From positions 268,470-332,469 of the forward strand of contig NZ_PVBQ01000006.1 of NCBI RefSeq assembly GCF_002980525.1: a stretch of DNA of 64,000 bases, read 5' to 3'. This document shows positions 17,893-27,148 of the stretch, piece by piece (positions within the stretch are counted from its first letter, which is position 1; every line of letters begins with the position of its first letter). The notes under the pieces are model-generated. The model had not been told where the DNA came from, searched no databases, and saw only the letters and a list, made by a program, of their open reading frames with translations. A program made the position numbers and the translations under genes. Origin of the DNA: Sphingobacterium haloxyli (GTDB lineage Bacteria; Bacteroidota; Bacteroidia; Sphingobacteriales; Sphingobacteriaceae).

Positions 17893-20800
17893 ATGACGTT
17901 AAAAATATCAACGAATCTTAGGAAAGTCATGAGATTATCTACGATTGTGTTTTGTATGACTACTGCGGTGTTTGGAACGCTCTATGCAAAGACTTCGAAT
18001 GCCCAGTTTCTCGAAAAACGTGTCCGGATTGCAAGGGAAGTTCGAAATGCATCAGAGATCATAAGGGATCTGGAAAGCCAAAAAATCAGGTTTGTCTACG
18101 ATAGGGAGGCACTGAACCTGGCTGGTATTCCTGCGAAGCTTGTCCATAAGGGAGATGCAGGCCCTGTCGGGCAGATCTTACAGGATGCATTTAAGGGCAC
18201 CGAGGTCACCTTTGAGGAAAAATCCAGTTTCATCGTGCTGAAGAAGAAACAGCGACCCGGACGTATCCTCGGGCAGGTCAAAGACGTTAGCGGGGAAGTG
18301 CTGATAGGCGCAACGCTGAAAGTTGTAGAGACCAACCAGAATACCGGAACAGATGTGGACGGTAAGTTCTCGATGAGCGTCCCGCCCGGAAACTATACGC
18401 TGGAAATCTCGTATATCGCCTACGGCACGCAGCGTAAGAGTGTCGTGGTTCAGGAGGGAAGAACCTTAACGATGGATATCACGATGTCGCTCGAAGGAAG
18501 TGAGCTGGATCAGGTGGTGGTGGTGGGCTACGGCACGCAGCAACGCGCACTCGTCACGGGGTCTGTCAGTACCTTGGAAAGCCAAAAGGTTGTCGCTGCT
18601 CCGGCAATAAACCCGTCTGATGCCATTGCGGGGCGTATCCCGGGACTGGTAGCGTTGACACCGTCGGGCGAGCCGGGCAGCAGCTCGGGTATATCGATCC
18701 GTGGAAATAACACATTGGGCAATAATTCGCCCCTGGTTGTAGTCGATGGAGTGCCCAATCGGGAATGGGAACGTCTCAACCCACAGGATATTGAAAACAT
18801 CACGGTGCTGAAAGATGCCTCGGCAGCTATTTACGGAGCGAGGGCCGCAAACGGGGTTATCTTGGTAACGACTAAGAAGGGAACGTCCGGCAAGCCCAAG
18901 ATCCAATTCAATTACAACGAAGGACTTGCGGCACCGACAGTAGTGCCGGAGGCGGCGGATGCAGCAACCTATGCACAGCTTCTCAACGAAGTGCTGCTCT
19001 ACGAGGGAGCGAGCCCCATGTATTCGGAAGAGGATATACAGAAGTACCGCGATGGCTCGGATCCGCTGCACTTTCCGAATACGGACTGGTACAAATCTAC
19101 CTTGAAAAACTGGTCTACACAGCGTACGGCAGATGTAAACATCTCGGGAGGACAGGAAAGTCTGCGCTATTACTTGTCGGCGGGTACACGTTATCAGGAT
19201 GCAATATATAAGAACAGCGCCACTTCTTATAAGCAGCACAACCTCCGGCTGAACTTGGATGGGACGATATCACCCTATATATCGTATGGTGTCAATGTAG
19301 CGGTCCGCGAAGTAAACAGGAACTATCCAACGGAATCGGCATCGTCGATATGGAACCGTCTGCGTGCCTCCAAACCGAATATGCCGGACTTCTGGCCGAC
19401 GGGCGAGCCTGCGGATAACGGCGACAGCGGAAACCCGGTGGTCATCACCACCAACCAGACAGGCTACGACCGGAATAAGGCGACGGTATTCGAAACCCGG
19501 GGAATCCTAGACCTGCGAGCCCCTTGGGTGGACGGCCTCTCGCTAAGTTTGACAGCAGCTATGGACAATAACATACAGAACGATAAGTTGTGGAAAACGC
19601 CATGGTACCTGTACGCCTGGGACCGTACTTCCCTTAATGATGCCGGACAACCACTGTTGGATCGCGTGCAGCGGGGCTATTCAAATGCGGAGTTGCGCCA
19701 GGATATGCAGGATAACAGGTTGGTTACGTTGAATGCGCTCGGTAAATACCAATTCCAGTTCAATGATTATAAATTTGATGTGATGGCCGGGGTCGAGCGT
19801 ATAGAGGGCGACAATATGAACTTTTACGCTTTTCGTAAACATTATGTGTCCACCGCCATCGATCAGCTTTTCGCCGGTGGTGACCTGGAAAAAGACAATG
19901 GCGGGGTGGCCAGCCAGGAAGCGCGTCTCAATTACTTTGGTAGGGTGAATTATAATGCAAAAGACAAGTATCTACTGGATTTTGTATGGCGTTATGACGG
20001 TTCGTATATATTTCCGAAAGATAGCCGTTTTGGTTTCTTTCCCGGAATATCGGGAGCGTGGCGTGTGTCGGAGGAGGCATTCTGGCAGCCGATAAAACCA
20101 GTAGTAAACGAGTTGAAATTTAGGGCATCCTGGGGGAAAACAGGGAATGATAGGATAGATCCGTACCAATTTCTTCCGAGTTATGCCTACGGCTCTGGTG
20201 TGGCTGATATTTACATATTCAATGAGACGGAATCGTCTAAGATACTTGCTGAATCCAGTATTGCAAACCCGTCGGTTACGTGGGAGGTCGCAAAACAAAC
20301 AAATTTAGGGATGGATATGCAGCTGCTAAACAACAAGCTGAGCTTCTCCGCCGAGTATTTTCACAACCACCGGACGGATATCCTGTGGCGCCGTAATGCA
20401 TCCGTCCCCGGATCCACGGGTATGACACTTCCCTACGAAAATATCGGCGAAGTTATCAATACGGGTGCGGAGTTTCAATTAGCCTATAACGGAAAGAAGG
20501 GGGACTTCTTCTACACGCTGTCCGCCAACGTATCACTCAATAAAAATAAGATCAAGTTTTGGGATGAGACGCCTGGCGTACCCGAATATCAGCAATCGAC
20601 AGGGCGTCCGATGAACACCGGCCTGTACTACAAGGCTATAGGTATCTTCCGTGACGAAGCCGCCGTGGAAGCCTACCCGCACTGGACAGGTGCACGGCCG
20701 GGCGATGTTATTTTTGAAGATGTGAATGGCGATGGTGTAATCGATGGGCTGGACCGTATCCGGATCGACAAAACATCGCTTCCAACACACATTGGCGGAT

Positions 20801-21243
20801 TTAACACGGATTTGGCCTACAAAGGGTTTTCTGCGTCGATCTTTTTCCAATGGGCATTGGGAGCGATCCGTAACGACTATTTCGAAATGCAGGGACAGAT
20901 AGGCAATTACCTTGCCCGTGATGCGGAAGGACGATGGACACCTGAGAATCCTGATACAGACAAGCCCCGCACCTGGAACCGATACAACGAATACTGGAGG
21001 AGCAACCAAAATACATATTGGCTGCAATCTACGGATTACCTCCGGCTCAAATCGGTACGTTTAGGTTATACACTGCCCAAGGCTGTTAGCGCTAAGCTAT
21101 ACGCTTCGGACGTGCAGCTGTATGTATCTGGCCTCAACCTGCTCACGTTCACAGGCATTCAGGATGTGGATCCGGAGAGTACATCAAACACCGCATATCC
21201 GGCCAATAAAGTGTTCAACATGGGGCTGTCGGTCAGCTTCTAG
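17893..21243 (+). CDS. SusC-family TonB-dependent transporter with STN domain (locus 2)
   Basis: The 1116 aa outer-membrane importer starts with a signal region (LSTIVFCMTTAVFGTLYAKTSNAQ), then an STN signalling domain (about 40-120, FVYDREALNLAG to SSFIVLKKKQ), a carboxypeptidase-like domain (GRILGQVKDVSGEVLIGATL), a plug beginning at LDQVVVVGYGTQ, and a barrel ending in NMGLSVSF. The STN domain touches FecR across the periplasm, which fits the sigma/FecR pair upstream. The locus has no glycosidase; the next genes are susD and a metallophosphoesterase, so a phosphorylated substrate is possible (inference). Confidence 0.96.
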   Translation: MTLKISTNLRKVMRLSTIVFCMTTAVFGTLYAKTSNAQFLEKRVRIAREVRNASEIIRDLESQKIRFVYDREALNLAGIPAKLVHKGDAGPVGQILQDAFKGTEVTFEEKSSFIVLKKKQRPGRILGQVKDVSGEVLIGATLKVVETNQNTGTDVDGKFSMSVPPGNYTLEISYIAYGTQRKSVVVQEGRTLTMDITMSLEGSELDQVVVVGYGTQQRALVTGSVSTLESQKVVAAPAINPSDAIAGRIPGLVALTPSGEPGSSSGISIRGNNTLGNNSPLVVVDGVPNREWERLNPQDIENITVLKDASAAIYGARAANGVILVTTKKGTSGKPKIQFNYNEGLAAPTVVPEAADAATYAQLLNEVLLYEGASPMYSEEDIQKYRDGSDPLHFPNTDWYKSTLKNWSTQRTADVNISGGQESLRYYLSAGTRYQDAIYKNSATSYKQHNLRLNLDGTISPYISYGVNVAVREVNRNYPTESASSIWNRLRASKPNMPDFWPTGEPADNGDSGNPVVITTNQTGYDRNKATVFETRGILDLRAPWVDGLSLSLTAAMDNNIQNDKLWKTPWYLYAWDRTSLNDAGQPLLDRVQRGYSNAELRQDMQDNRLVTLNALGKYQFQFNDYKFDVMAGVERIEGDNMNFYAFRKHYVSTAIDQLFAGGDLEKDNGGVASQEARLNYFGRVNYNAKDKYLLDFVWRYDGSYIFPKDSRFGFFPGISGAWRVSEEAFWQPIKPVVNELKFRASWGKTGNDRIDPYQFLPSYAYGSGVADIYIFNETESSKILAESSIANPSVTWEVAKQTNLGMDMQLLNNKLSFSAEYFHNHRTDILWRRNASVPGSTGMTLPYENIGEVINTGAEFQLAYNGKKGDFFYTLSANVSLNKNKIKFWDETPGVPEYQQSTGRPMNTGLYYKAIGIFRDEAAVEAYPHWTGARPGDVIFEDVNGDGVIDGLDRIRIDKTSLPTHIGGFNTDLAYKGFSASIFFQWALGAIRNDYFEMQGQIGNYLARDAEGRWTPENPDTDKPRTWNRYNEYWRSNQNTYWLQSTDYLRLKSVRLGYTLPKAVSAKLYASDVQLYVSGLNLLTFTGIQDVDPESTSNTAYPANKVFNMGLSVSF

Positions 21244-21290
21244 CGGCCAACTGTAGTTACTAAAATTTTTAATTAGATATTTTGAAAGTG

Positions 21291-23087
21291 ATGAGAAATT
21301 GGATAGTAATAGCGACGCTATCTTTGTTTATGGTAGTCGGAATGAACGCCTGTAAGCAAGATTTTTTGGATACGCAATCGCAGGAAAAATTTACCGACGA
21401 TGCGGTATGGTCCGACCCGGCCTTGGTAGAGACCTTTCTGAACCAGATTTATTTCAGGCTTTACGAGCCCCTTACGGATGGCCGGGGTACAGCCAATATT
21501 GTTGATGAAGGGCATTATAGGGGGAACAGCTCGTCAAATTTACATAACAACAGTCAGACTACGCAGGATAACCTCTACGCGTGGGGCTATCAGCGTAACC
21601 TGGCTTGGAATGAGCTCTACAAGTCGATCCGTTATTGTAATGTATTCTTTAGTAAGGTGGCGGAGGTGCCATTCACGGGAACGGTCGTTGATGGGAAGAC
21701 CGATCAGGAGCGAATGACGGGCGAAGCACATTTTTTACGCGCCTTCAACTACCACTATTTGCTGGCTCTCTACGGCGGCGTGCCGCTCGTAACAGAGGCC
21801 TATGGCTTAGACAGCGAATTTGCTGTGCCAAGAAACTCCTACGAAGAATGTATAGATTTCATCGTATCGGAGTGTGATAAAGCAGCCGCGCTGCTTCCGG
21901 AGGTTCATTCCGGCAGCAATATAGGACGCGTAACCAAGGGGGCTGCATTGGCTTTGAAGTCACGTGTGTTGTTGTATGCGGCCAGTGATCTGCATACGCC
22001 TAATGCTTTTATATCGGCCTTTAAAAAGCCTGAGTTATTAGGTTATACCGACAATGCGCAGGAGGAGCGTTGGCGTAAGGCTAAGGAGGCTGCGAAAGCG
22101 GTCATTGATCTTGGCTTGTATGCTTTGCACAAGGCGGAACCTGCCGAAGGCGATTCGGTAGCGCAGAACATCACCGAGATATTCCTGACGAACAACACTT
22201 CGGAGGATATCATGGTTAAGTATTTTACGCAGGTAATGGGCCAACGGTGGGGCTTATACTCTTCGCCAAACGGATATTACGGCTGGGGAGTGAACGCACC
22301 TGTCGCCAATTTTGTGGACGCCTTTCAGATGGCCGATGGAACACCGTTCGACTGGAATAATCCGGCACATGCGAAAGATCCTTATGCAAATCGCGAACCT
22401 CGTTTCTACGCGACCGTCTTTTACAACGGTGCATCGTGGAGACAACGGCCGGCCGATGCGCAGGGCCTCGATCCAGACAATAAGATCCAAACCGGCACCT
22501 ACCAACGCTGGGATGCGGCTGCGGGCAGAATGTATGAAACGTATGGTATAGATACTAGAAATGGACCTATCGAAAACTGGAACGGTTCCTATACGGGCTA
22601 TTATTGTAGAAAGTATGTAGACCCCAGCGTGAATGTGCAATACATCCGGCAATCGGTCACATGGCGGTTTTTCCGCTATACGGAAATACTCCTGAACTAC
22701 GCCGAGGCGTGTATAGAACTCGGCGAAGAGGCTGAAGCCAGAACGTATATCAACGCCGTGCGCAAGCGCGCCGGTCTGCCTGCAACAGCAGCCACGGGCG
22801 AGACCCTCAGGAAGCTATATCGAAATGAGCGCCGTCTCGAACTGGCGTTTGAAGAGCATCGCTACTTTGATGTACGGAGATGGATGATTGGCTCCGAAGC
22901 ATATAGCCCGGCTTATCAGGCAAAGGTAGTTTACCCATTAATGCCTAATAATACAACGGCCACAACGCCGGTGGTTACCCACGTGAAGTTTGATGACCGT
23001 TCTTGGGATAATAAATCGTATTTCTTTCCAATACTCCGGGATGAAATGAATAAAAATGCGAAATTGGACCAGAATCCCGGGTATTGA
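21291..23087 (+). CDS. SusD/RagB-family surface lipoprotein (locus 2)
   Basis: Partner of the SusC encoded upstream. The signal peptide MRNWIVIATLSLFMVVGMNAC ends in a lipobox Cys followed by KQDFLDTQ. SusD features include HFLRAFNYHYLLALYGGVPL, the RRLELAFEEHRYFDVRRW signature and an end NAKLDQNPGY. A TTG at 21282 would add three residues; the ATG at 21291 is preferred as the common start. At about 598 aa it is of normal size. Confidence 0.95.
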   Translation: MRNWIVIATLSLFMVVGMNACKQDFLDTQSQEKFTDDAVWSDPALVETFLNQIYFRLYEPLTDGRGTANIVDEGHYRGNSSSNLHNNSQTTQDNLYAWGYQRNLAWNELYKSIRYCNVFFSKVAEVPFTGTVVDGKTDQERMTGEAHFLRAFNYHYLLALYGGVPLVTEAYGLDSEFAVPRNSYEECIDFIVSECDKAAALLPEVHSGSNIGRVTKGAALALKSRVLLYAASDLHTPNAFISAFKKPELLGYTDNAQEERWRKAKEAAKAVIDLGLYALHKAEPAEGDSVAQNITEIFLTNNTSEDIMVKYFTQVMGQRWGLYSSPNGYYGWGVNAPVANFVDAFQMADGTPFDWNNPAHAKDPYANREPRFYATVFYNGASWRQRPADAQGLDPDNKIQTGTYQRWDAAAGRMYETYGIDTRNGPIENWNGSYTGYYCRKYVDPSVNVQYIRQSVTWRFFRYTEILLNYAEACIELGEEAEARTYINAVRKRAGLPATAATGETLRKLYRNERRLELAFEEHRYFDVRRWMIGSEAYSPAYQAKVVYPLMPNNTTATTPVVTHVKFDDRSWDNKSYFFPILRDEMNKNAKLDQNPGY

Positions 23088-23106
23088 TAATCTAACCAGA
23101 AACGCG

Positions 23107-24336
23107 ATGACATTTTTTAAGAGAAGACACTTTTTAAAGGCATTGACTGTTGGCTCGGTGGCGGCCGCCATGCCAAAAGCGGGTACAGCAATGGAAATGC
23201 TGGGCCGTGACCTGCCGGACGACGGCGCTTTTTCGTTACTGACTCCGCCCTACTTGCAGCATCTTGCAACGGATGGGGTCACTGTATGCTGGATCACGGA
23301 TAAGCCCGCTTTCAGCCATGTCGAGTACTGGCCGGCAGACGCGCCTCAGGACGTTAAGGTCCAGCACACGGCGAAGGACGGGCTCGTGCTGGCTAACAAC
23401 AGAATAAATAAAATCAGGCTGTCCGGTCTTAAACCCGGACAATCATACGCCTATCGTGTGGTCAGCAAGGAAATTGTTGAGTTTAAGGCGTATTCAAAAA
23501 CGTTCGGACCCACCGTCACAAGCGAAACGTTCAGCTTCCGGACGGTAGATCCGCATAGCAAGACAGCGGCTTTGCTGGTGATGAACGATGTGCACGACCG
23601 CCCTCATTCGTTTGCGGTGCTCGAAGGCCTATATGGTAGTAAGGATTATCAGGAGGTGCTTCTGAATGGGGATACATTTGATTACCAAACCGGAGAACAG
23701 CAACTGATTGACCACCTGATTAAGCCCTGCACGGCACTTTTTGCGTCTAACAAGCCGTTTATGTTAATGCGCGGCAACCACGAAACCAGGGGCGACTTCG
23801 CATACGCGCTTGGACAATATTTCGAGAATATTGACGACAGGGCGTACTTTGCCTTTACGCGTGGCCCCGTGTTCTTCGTGGCGCTCGACACGGGAGAAGA
23901 TAAGGCCGATGATGCCGATGCGTACCACGGTATGGCTAAATTTGATGAATTTAGGGAGAAGCAGGCGGCTTGGTTAAAAACGGTGCTTGAATCGGCCGAG
24001 GCTAAAAAGGCACGCTATCGGGTGGTGCTCATGCATATCCCGCCGTATCACTCGGGCGACTGGCACGGCACGATGCATTGCCGGAAGGTCTTTGGGCCGG
24101 TTCTGGCCAATGGTCATGTAGACCTAGTGATCAGCGGGCACACGCATCGCTACGGCGTGCACGAGGCCCAGGAAGACCATCCATATCCTATCATGATTGG
24201 CGGCGGCCCGAAGGAAGGTCAACGTACGATCGTTAAGGTGGAGGCGAACCAGGACGGTCTGGAAGCGCAGCTGATACTGGAAACAAAGGAAACGGTGGGC
24301 AGGGTGTTATTGAAACCCCGCCAACTAAGGGGATAA
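23107..24336 (+). CDS. Tat-exported calcineurin-like metallophosphoesterase
   Basis: A two-metal phosphoesterase exported through the Tat pathway: MTFFKRRHFLKALTVGSVAAA has the twin-arginine motif. An N-terminal fibronectin/purple-acid-phosphatase-like domain (about 43-145, LTPPYLQHLATDGVTVCW) precedes the catalytic domain with NDVHD (160-164), NGDTFD (187-192), RGNHE (222-226), MHIPPYH and SGHTHRYGVH. The first motif is NDVH instead of the common GDxH. An upstream in-frame ATG at 23056 overlaps susD and delays the signal, so 23107 is preferred. It is the only enzyme in this SusCD locus, which points to phosphate release from the imported substrate. A terminator follows. Confidence 0.9.
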   Translation: MTFFKRRHFLKALTVGSVAAAMPKAGTAMEMLGRDLPDDGAFSLLTPPYLQHLATDGVTVCWITDKPAFSHVEYWPADAPQDVKVQHTAKDGLVLANNRINKIRLSGLKPGQSYAYRVVSKEIVEFKAYSKTFGPTVTSETFSFRTVDPHSKTAALLVMNDVHDRPHSFAVLEGLYGSKDYQEVLLNGDTFDYQTGEQQLIDHLIKPCTALFASNKPFMLMRGNHETRGDFAYALGQYFENIDDRAYFAFTRGPVFFVALDTGEDKADDADAYHGMAKFDEFREKQAAWLKTVLESAEAKKARYRVVLMHIPPYHSGDWHGTMHCRKVFGPVLANGHVDLVISGHTHRYGVHEAQEDHPYPIMIGGGPKEGQRTIVKVEANQDGLEAQLILETKETVGRVLLKPRQLRG

Positions 24337-24357
24337 TACCCTGTTTCGTGGATATAG

Positions 24358-24389
24358 ATAGCTGTCCGGTTCGCTGGACAGCTATTTTT
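24358..24389 (+). terminator. Intrinsic terminator of locus 2
   Basis: Perfect 10 bp stem ATAGCTGTCC/GGACAGCTAT with an 8-base loop, followed by five T. Confidence 0.85.
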
Positions 24390-24481
24390 GTTTGTATGCC
24401 TGTTCCGTTTCGACTACTGGTTGCTTGCGTAGGCACGAATGCGAATACCCCGTTATTGCGGGGACGGACGACGAAGCGATC

Positions 24482-25294
24482 TTAGAAGTCCGGTGTTAGG
24501 TTGTAAAGATGTTGAGTTGTTAAGGGTGCGCTATATTCCCTTTCGCCCATGGCTAAAGATATTCCTGCCTGATGGCGCAAATATTGATATCCTTGGAAAT
24601 CCGTGTGGTCAATAGGCTCCTCGAACCAGTGGATGCCGAGTTCACGGGCGGCCCTCGCTAGGGATAACGCGTCTGGTACCTTCATCCCTTGGTTAGCATC
24701 CATCATGATTCCGATATCTTGGCCTACAGCTTCCCGAACACGCCTTAACCGTTCTAAATCTTCTTTCCAGTCTGGTTTTCCTACTTTTATTTTTACCGCT
24801 TTAAAACCACGTTGTTTATAATCGGTAGCTTCGGCCATAAGTTCGTCAATGGTATACGAGCTCCAACCGCCGCTTCCATAAATTGGGATTGGGCGTGCAG
24901 CTCCTCCAAGAACTTTCCAAATGGGTTGTCCTAATATTTTGCACCACGCATCCCACATCGCTATATTGAAAGCGGATTGTGCCCATCGGTTTATCCCCTC
25001 TAGTCCGAAATATTCGTTGTTTTGATTTATACGCTCAAAACAGCCCGTCATATCATGTACATGTTCGCCTATAACCATCTCGCCTATGTCTTTCAAAGCG
25101 CCAATTATTGCTCTGGGGCTGTACTGAAAGCTGAGAAGGTACGATTCTCCGATTACGCCTGACGCGGTCTCGATCCGTAAAACAATAAAGGAAATTTCGG
25201 TAAGTGTGTGCGTCGCGTCTGCTATCGGCTTGCTCAAGGAAGCATTGGCCTTGTATAATGTGAAGTTCTTAATTTTAATCATATAGTAATCCAA
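24482..25294 (-). pseudogene. Enolase-superfamily (mandelate racemase/muconate lactonizing) gene, C-terminally truncated
   Basis: The 270 aa product has the N-terminal capping domain and the first barrel strands: KAVKIKVGKPDW (catalytic Lys region), IMMDANQG and HWFEEPID (metal ligands), and ISLAMGERE (third ligand). It stops with LYNLTPDF where family members run on for about 100 residues with strands 7-8 and the C-terminal capping segment. The last part (24549-24631) matches 36770-36852 at 81 of 83 bases, and that second site also carries a plausible missing C-terminus. It is probably inactive. It stands alone between loci 2 and 3, on the opposite strand to the sigma gene beside it. Confidence 0.8.
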
Positions 25295-25337
25295 ACTTAC
25301 AAGGTAGATAGTGTATTAAAAATAGGTGTCCTGTGGT

Positions 25338-25439
25338 ATCCTGTTGCGGCACCTCGACCGCGAAGCCATATTGATCTACGCCGCCAACAATACCCTGAAG
25401 CATCTGCTGGGAGTTTTCTCAATCATCGATTCCTTATAG
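25338..25439 (+). other. GC-rich open fragment of unknown origin
   Basis: A stretch of clearly higher GC than the AT-rich spacer around it reads as an open frame (RHLDREAILIYAANN, then TLKHLLGVFSIIDSL, stop TAG). There is no start codon. It looks like the tail of a decayed or displaced gene, but I do not recognise the family. Confidence 0.25.
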
Positions 25440-25525
25440 CAATTATCGTTGTTTTTTTTGTATTTTGCGAGCGCAACTTATATAAACTGCTTCATTATTT
25501 AATGATAAATTAACAAGCTAACCGT

Positions 25526-25533
25526 TACATTTG
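25526..25533 (+). promoter_or_regulatory. Candidate -7 element of the lone ECF sigma gene
   Basis: TACATTTG is an exact TAnnTTTG match 23 bases before the start codon. I found no convincing -33 element. Confidence 0.35.
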
Positions 25534-25556
25534 CCGATGCAACCGGTTCAAGGAAA

Positions 25557-26165
25557 ATGACTACAAGGAAGAACATATCGAGAGAGACTCTCTTAAAGCT
25601 TAAAAGCGGGGATACGAAAGCCTTTGTTGAGATATATGATGCCTATCATAAGGGTATTTTCCTTTTCATTCATAAATATCTGCGAGACGATATGTCAACA
25701 GAAGATATCGTGCACGAAGTCTTCATGAAAATATGGGAAGTAAAAGAGAGGGTCGACCCGGATAAATCATTTATAGCTTATATGTACCGTATTGCTAGAA
25801 ACGCTACTTATAAAGAATTGAAAAAGCGTTTGGAACATGCCTCGTTGGATATTTTCGAAAGGGAGGGGATCGAACCCTTAGCAACGGAATCTTTGGAAGA
25901 GACCTACCAAGCAAAAGAGTATGACTTGCTCTTTGATCATGCGGTAAAGTCTTTACCTCCTCAACGGCAGAAGGTGTTTGTATTATGCCGACAGGAAGGA
26001 AAGACTTACGAGGAAGTTGCTAACCAGTTGTGTATTTCGCCGTATACGGTGAAAGAACACATGTCATTGGCCATGAAATCTATTCAAGATTATATGGGAA
26101 AGAAAGCGGGTCTATCTATTTCCCGTACAGCTTTTATTTGCGCACTAGCGATGGGTATGTTATAG
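25557..26165 (+). CDS. ECF RNA polymerase sigma factor (Bacteroides-expansion type), not next to a fecR
   Basis: The 202 aa protein has region 2 (STEDIVHEVFMKIWEVKERVDP) and region 4 (LPPQRQKVFVLCRQEGKTYEEVANQLCISPYTVKEHMSLAMKSIQDY), with a short hydrophobic tail. No anti-sigma gene follows; the next gene is on the other strand. The fecR at 33619-34725 has no sigma gene beside it and heads a minus-strand locus that ends against this gene, so the two probably form a separated pair (inference). It converges with the EEP gene of that locus. Confidence 0.93.
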   Translation: MTTRKNISRETLLKLKSGDTKAFVEIYDAYHKGIFLFIHKYLRDDMSTEDIVHEVFMKIWEVKERVDPDKSFIAYMYRIARNATYKELKKRLEHASLDIFEREGIEPLATESLEETYQAKEYDLLFDHAVKSLPPQRQKVFVLCRQEGKTYEEVANQLCISPYTVKEHMSLAMKSIQDYMGKKAGLSISRTAFICALAMGML

Positions 26166-26237
26166 CGCCGAAGTTGACGTGTATTGGAAATCTTTGACAT
26201 AGTAATATTTTTTATGGATGAAGGAATAAATGGATTT

Positions 26238-27062
26238 TTAATGCAGTTTAAAGGTAGAAATAACGGGAAAGTGATCTGATTCCTTATATGCGCGTGTGTC
26301 AACGGTATAAGATTGTACGGAAAGTCCCGTAATGGGCGCGTACATCATATAATCGATTACACTGCGCGGGTTATCTGTTGAAAATGTAAACTGTGAGCAG
26401 TTATTGTTGAAACACCCTAAAGTAAGATGCTGTCGTAAAATACCTATAGTTTCAGAATTGGGCAAAGCATTGAAATCGGCGCCTACAATGACTGGTTCCT
26501 GGTATCCCTTAAGGATAGTAACAAAGTCCTTGGCCTGCTTTAAGCGGTTCGCCTCGTTGCTGAGGTGATCAAAATGGGTACTAATGAAATGAAATTCCTT
26601 CCCTTCTTTTTCTACCGTTACTCTTGCTACGGAGCGGATCTCACCGGGGAGTTCGGCTGTTACACCGAGATTGTAGGCTTTCGTCTCTTTAATGGGGAGG
26701 TTGGATAATATGGCATCCCCATATTCACCGCCATGACGGGGTTCCGCCAGTGCAAAGAAATGTGACATCCCGGTAAGGGTAGCGAGTTCTTTGGCCACGT
26801 CACCTACGGCTTGTCCGTTACGGGTAGTAAAACGATCTACTTCTTGTAAGGCAACTAAATCGGGTTTATGTTTCTTGATGACTTCCGCTATTTCCTGAAG
26901 TTGAGGTGCGTGTAGCCCGCCCTGTCTTGCTCCCCAGATGTTGTAAGTCATAGTTTTAACAACGACGGCATCTTGTGCAGGAGGTATATCATCGGGGGTG
27001 TCTCCGCTTTTTCCGCAGGAGGTCAACAAGAAAACGAATGTAAGGAAACTTATAAATTTCAT
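26238..27062 (-). CDS. Endonuclease/exonuclease/phosphatase (EEP) family lipoprotein, locus 3
   Basis: A metal-dependent phosphodiesterase or phosphatase carried on a lipoprotein signal (MKFISFLTFVFLLTSCGKSG). EEP motifs are present: TYNIWGARQ, LVALQEVDRF, STHFDHLSNEANR, VGADFNALPN, VIDYMMYA and SDHFPVIS. The family includes DNase I-like, sphingomyelinase and inositol-phosphatase enzymes; the substrate cannot be told here. An ATG at 27125 would add 21 residues before the lipobox, so 27062 is used. It closes the FecR-SusC-SusD-DUF1735 locus, after a hairpin. Confidence 0.9.
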   Translation of the reverse strand: MKFISFLTFVFLLTSCGKSGDTPDDIPPAQDAVVVKTMTYNIWGARQGGLHAPQLQEIAEVIKKHKPDLVALQEVDRFTTRNGQAVGDVAKELATLTGMSHFFALAEPRHGGEYGDAILSNLPIKETKAYNLGVTAELPGEIRSVARVTVEKEGKEFHFISTHFDHLSNEANRLKQAKDFVTILKGYQEPVIVGADFNALPNSETIGILRQHLTLGCFNNNCSQFTFSTDNPRSVIDYMMYAPITGLSVQSYTVDTRAYKESDHFPVISTFKLH

Positions 27063-27100
27063 TATTGTGCTATGGTATTTAAAGGGTTCATAATTAATAT

Positions 27101-27137
27101 ATTGCCTGCTATTGAGCAATGCCAAATAGCAGGCAAT
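27101..27137. terminator. Intercistronic hairpin between the DUF1735 and EEP genes
   Basis: Perfect 13 bp inverted repeat ATTGCCTGCTATT/AATAGCAGGCAAT with an 11-base loop. There is no T-run on either strand, so partial termination or mRNA stabilisation is more likely than a full stop. Confidence 0.55.
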
Positions 27138-27148
27138 ACCAATCGGTT

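Noticed and set aside
23056..23106. Earlier ATG for the metallophosphoesterase
   Set aside because: It overlaps the end of susD and would bury the twin-arginine signal; the ATG at 23107 places the signal at the N-terminus.
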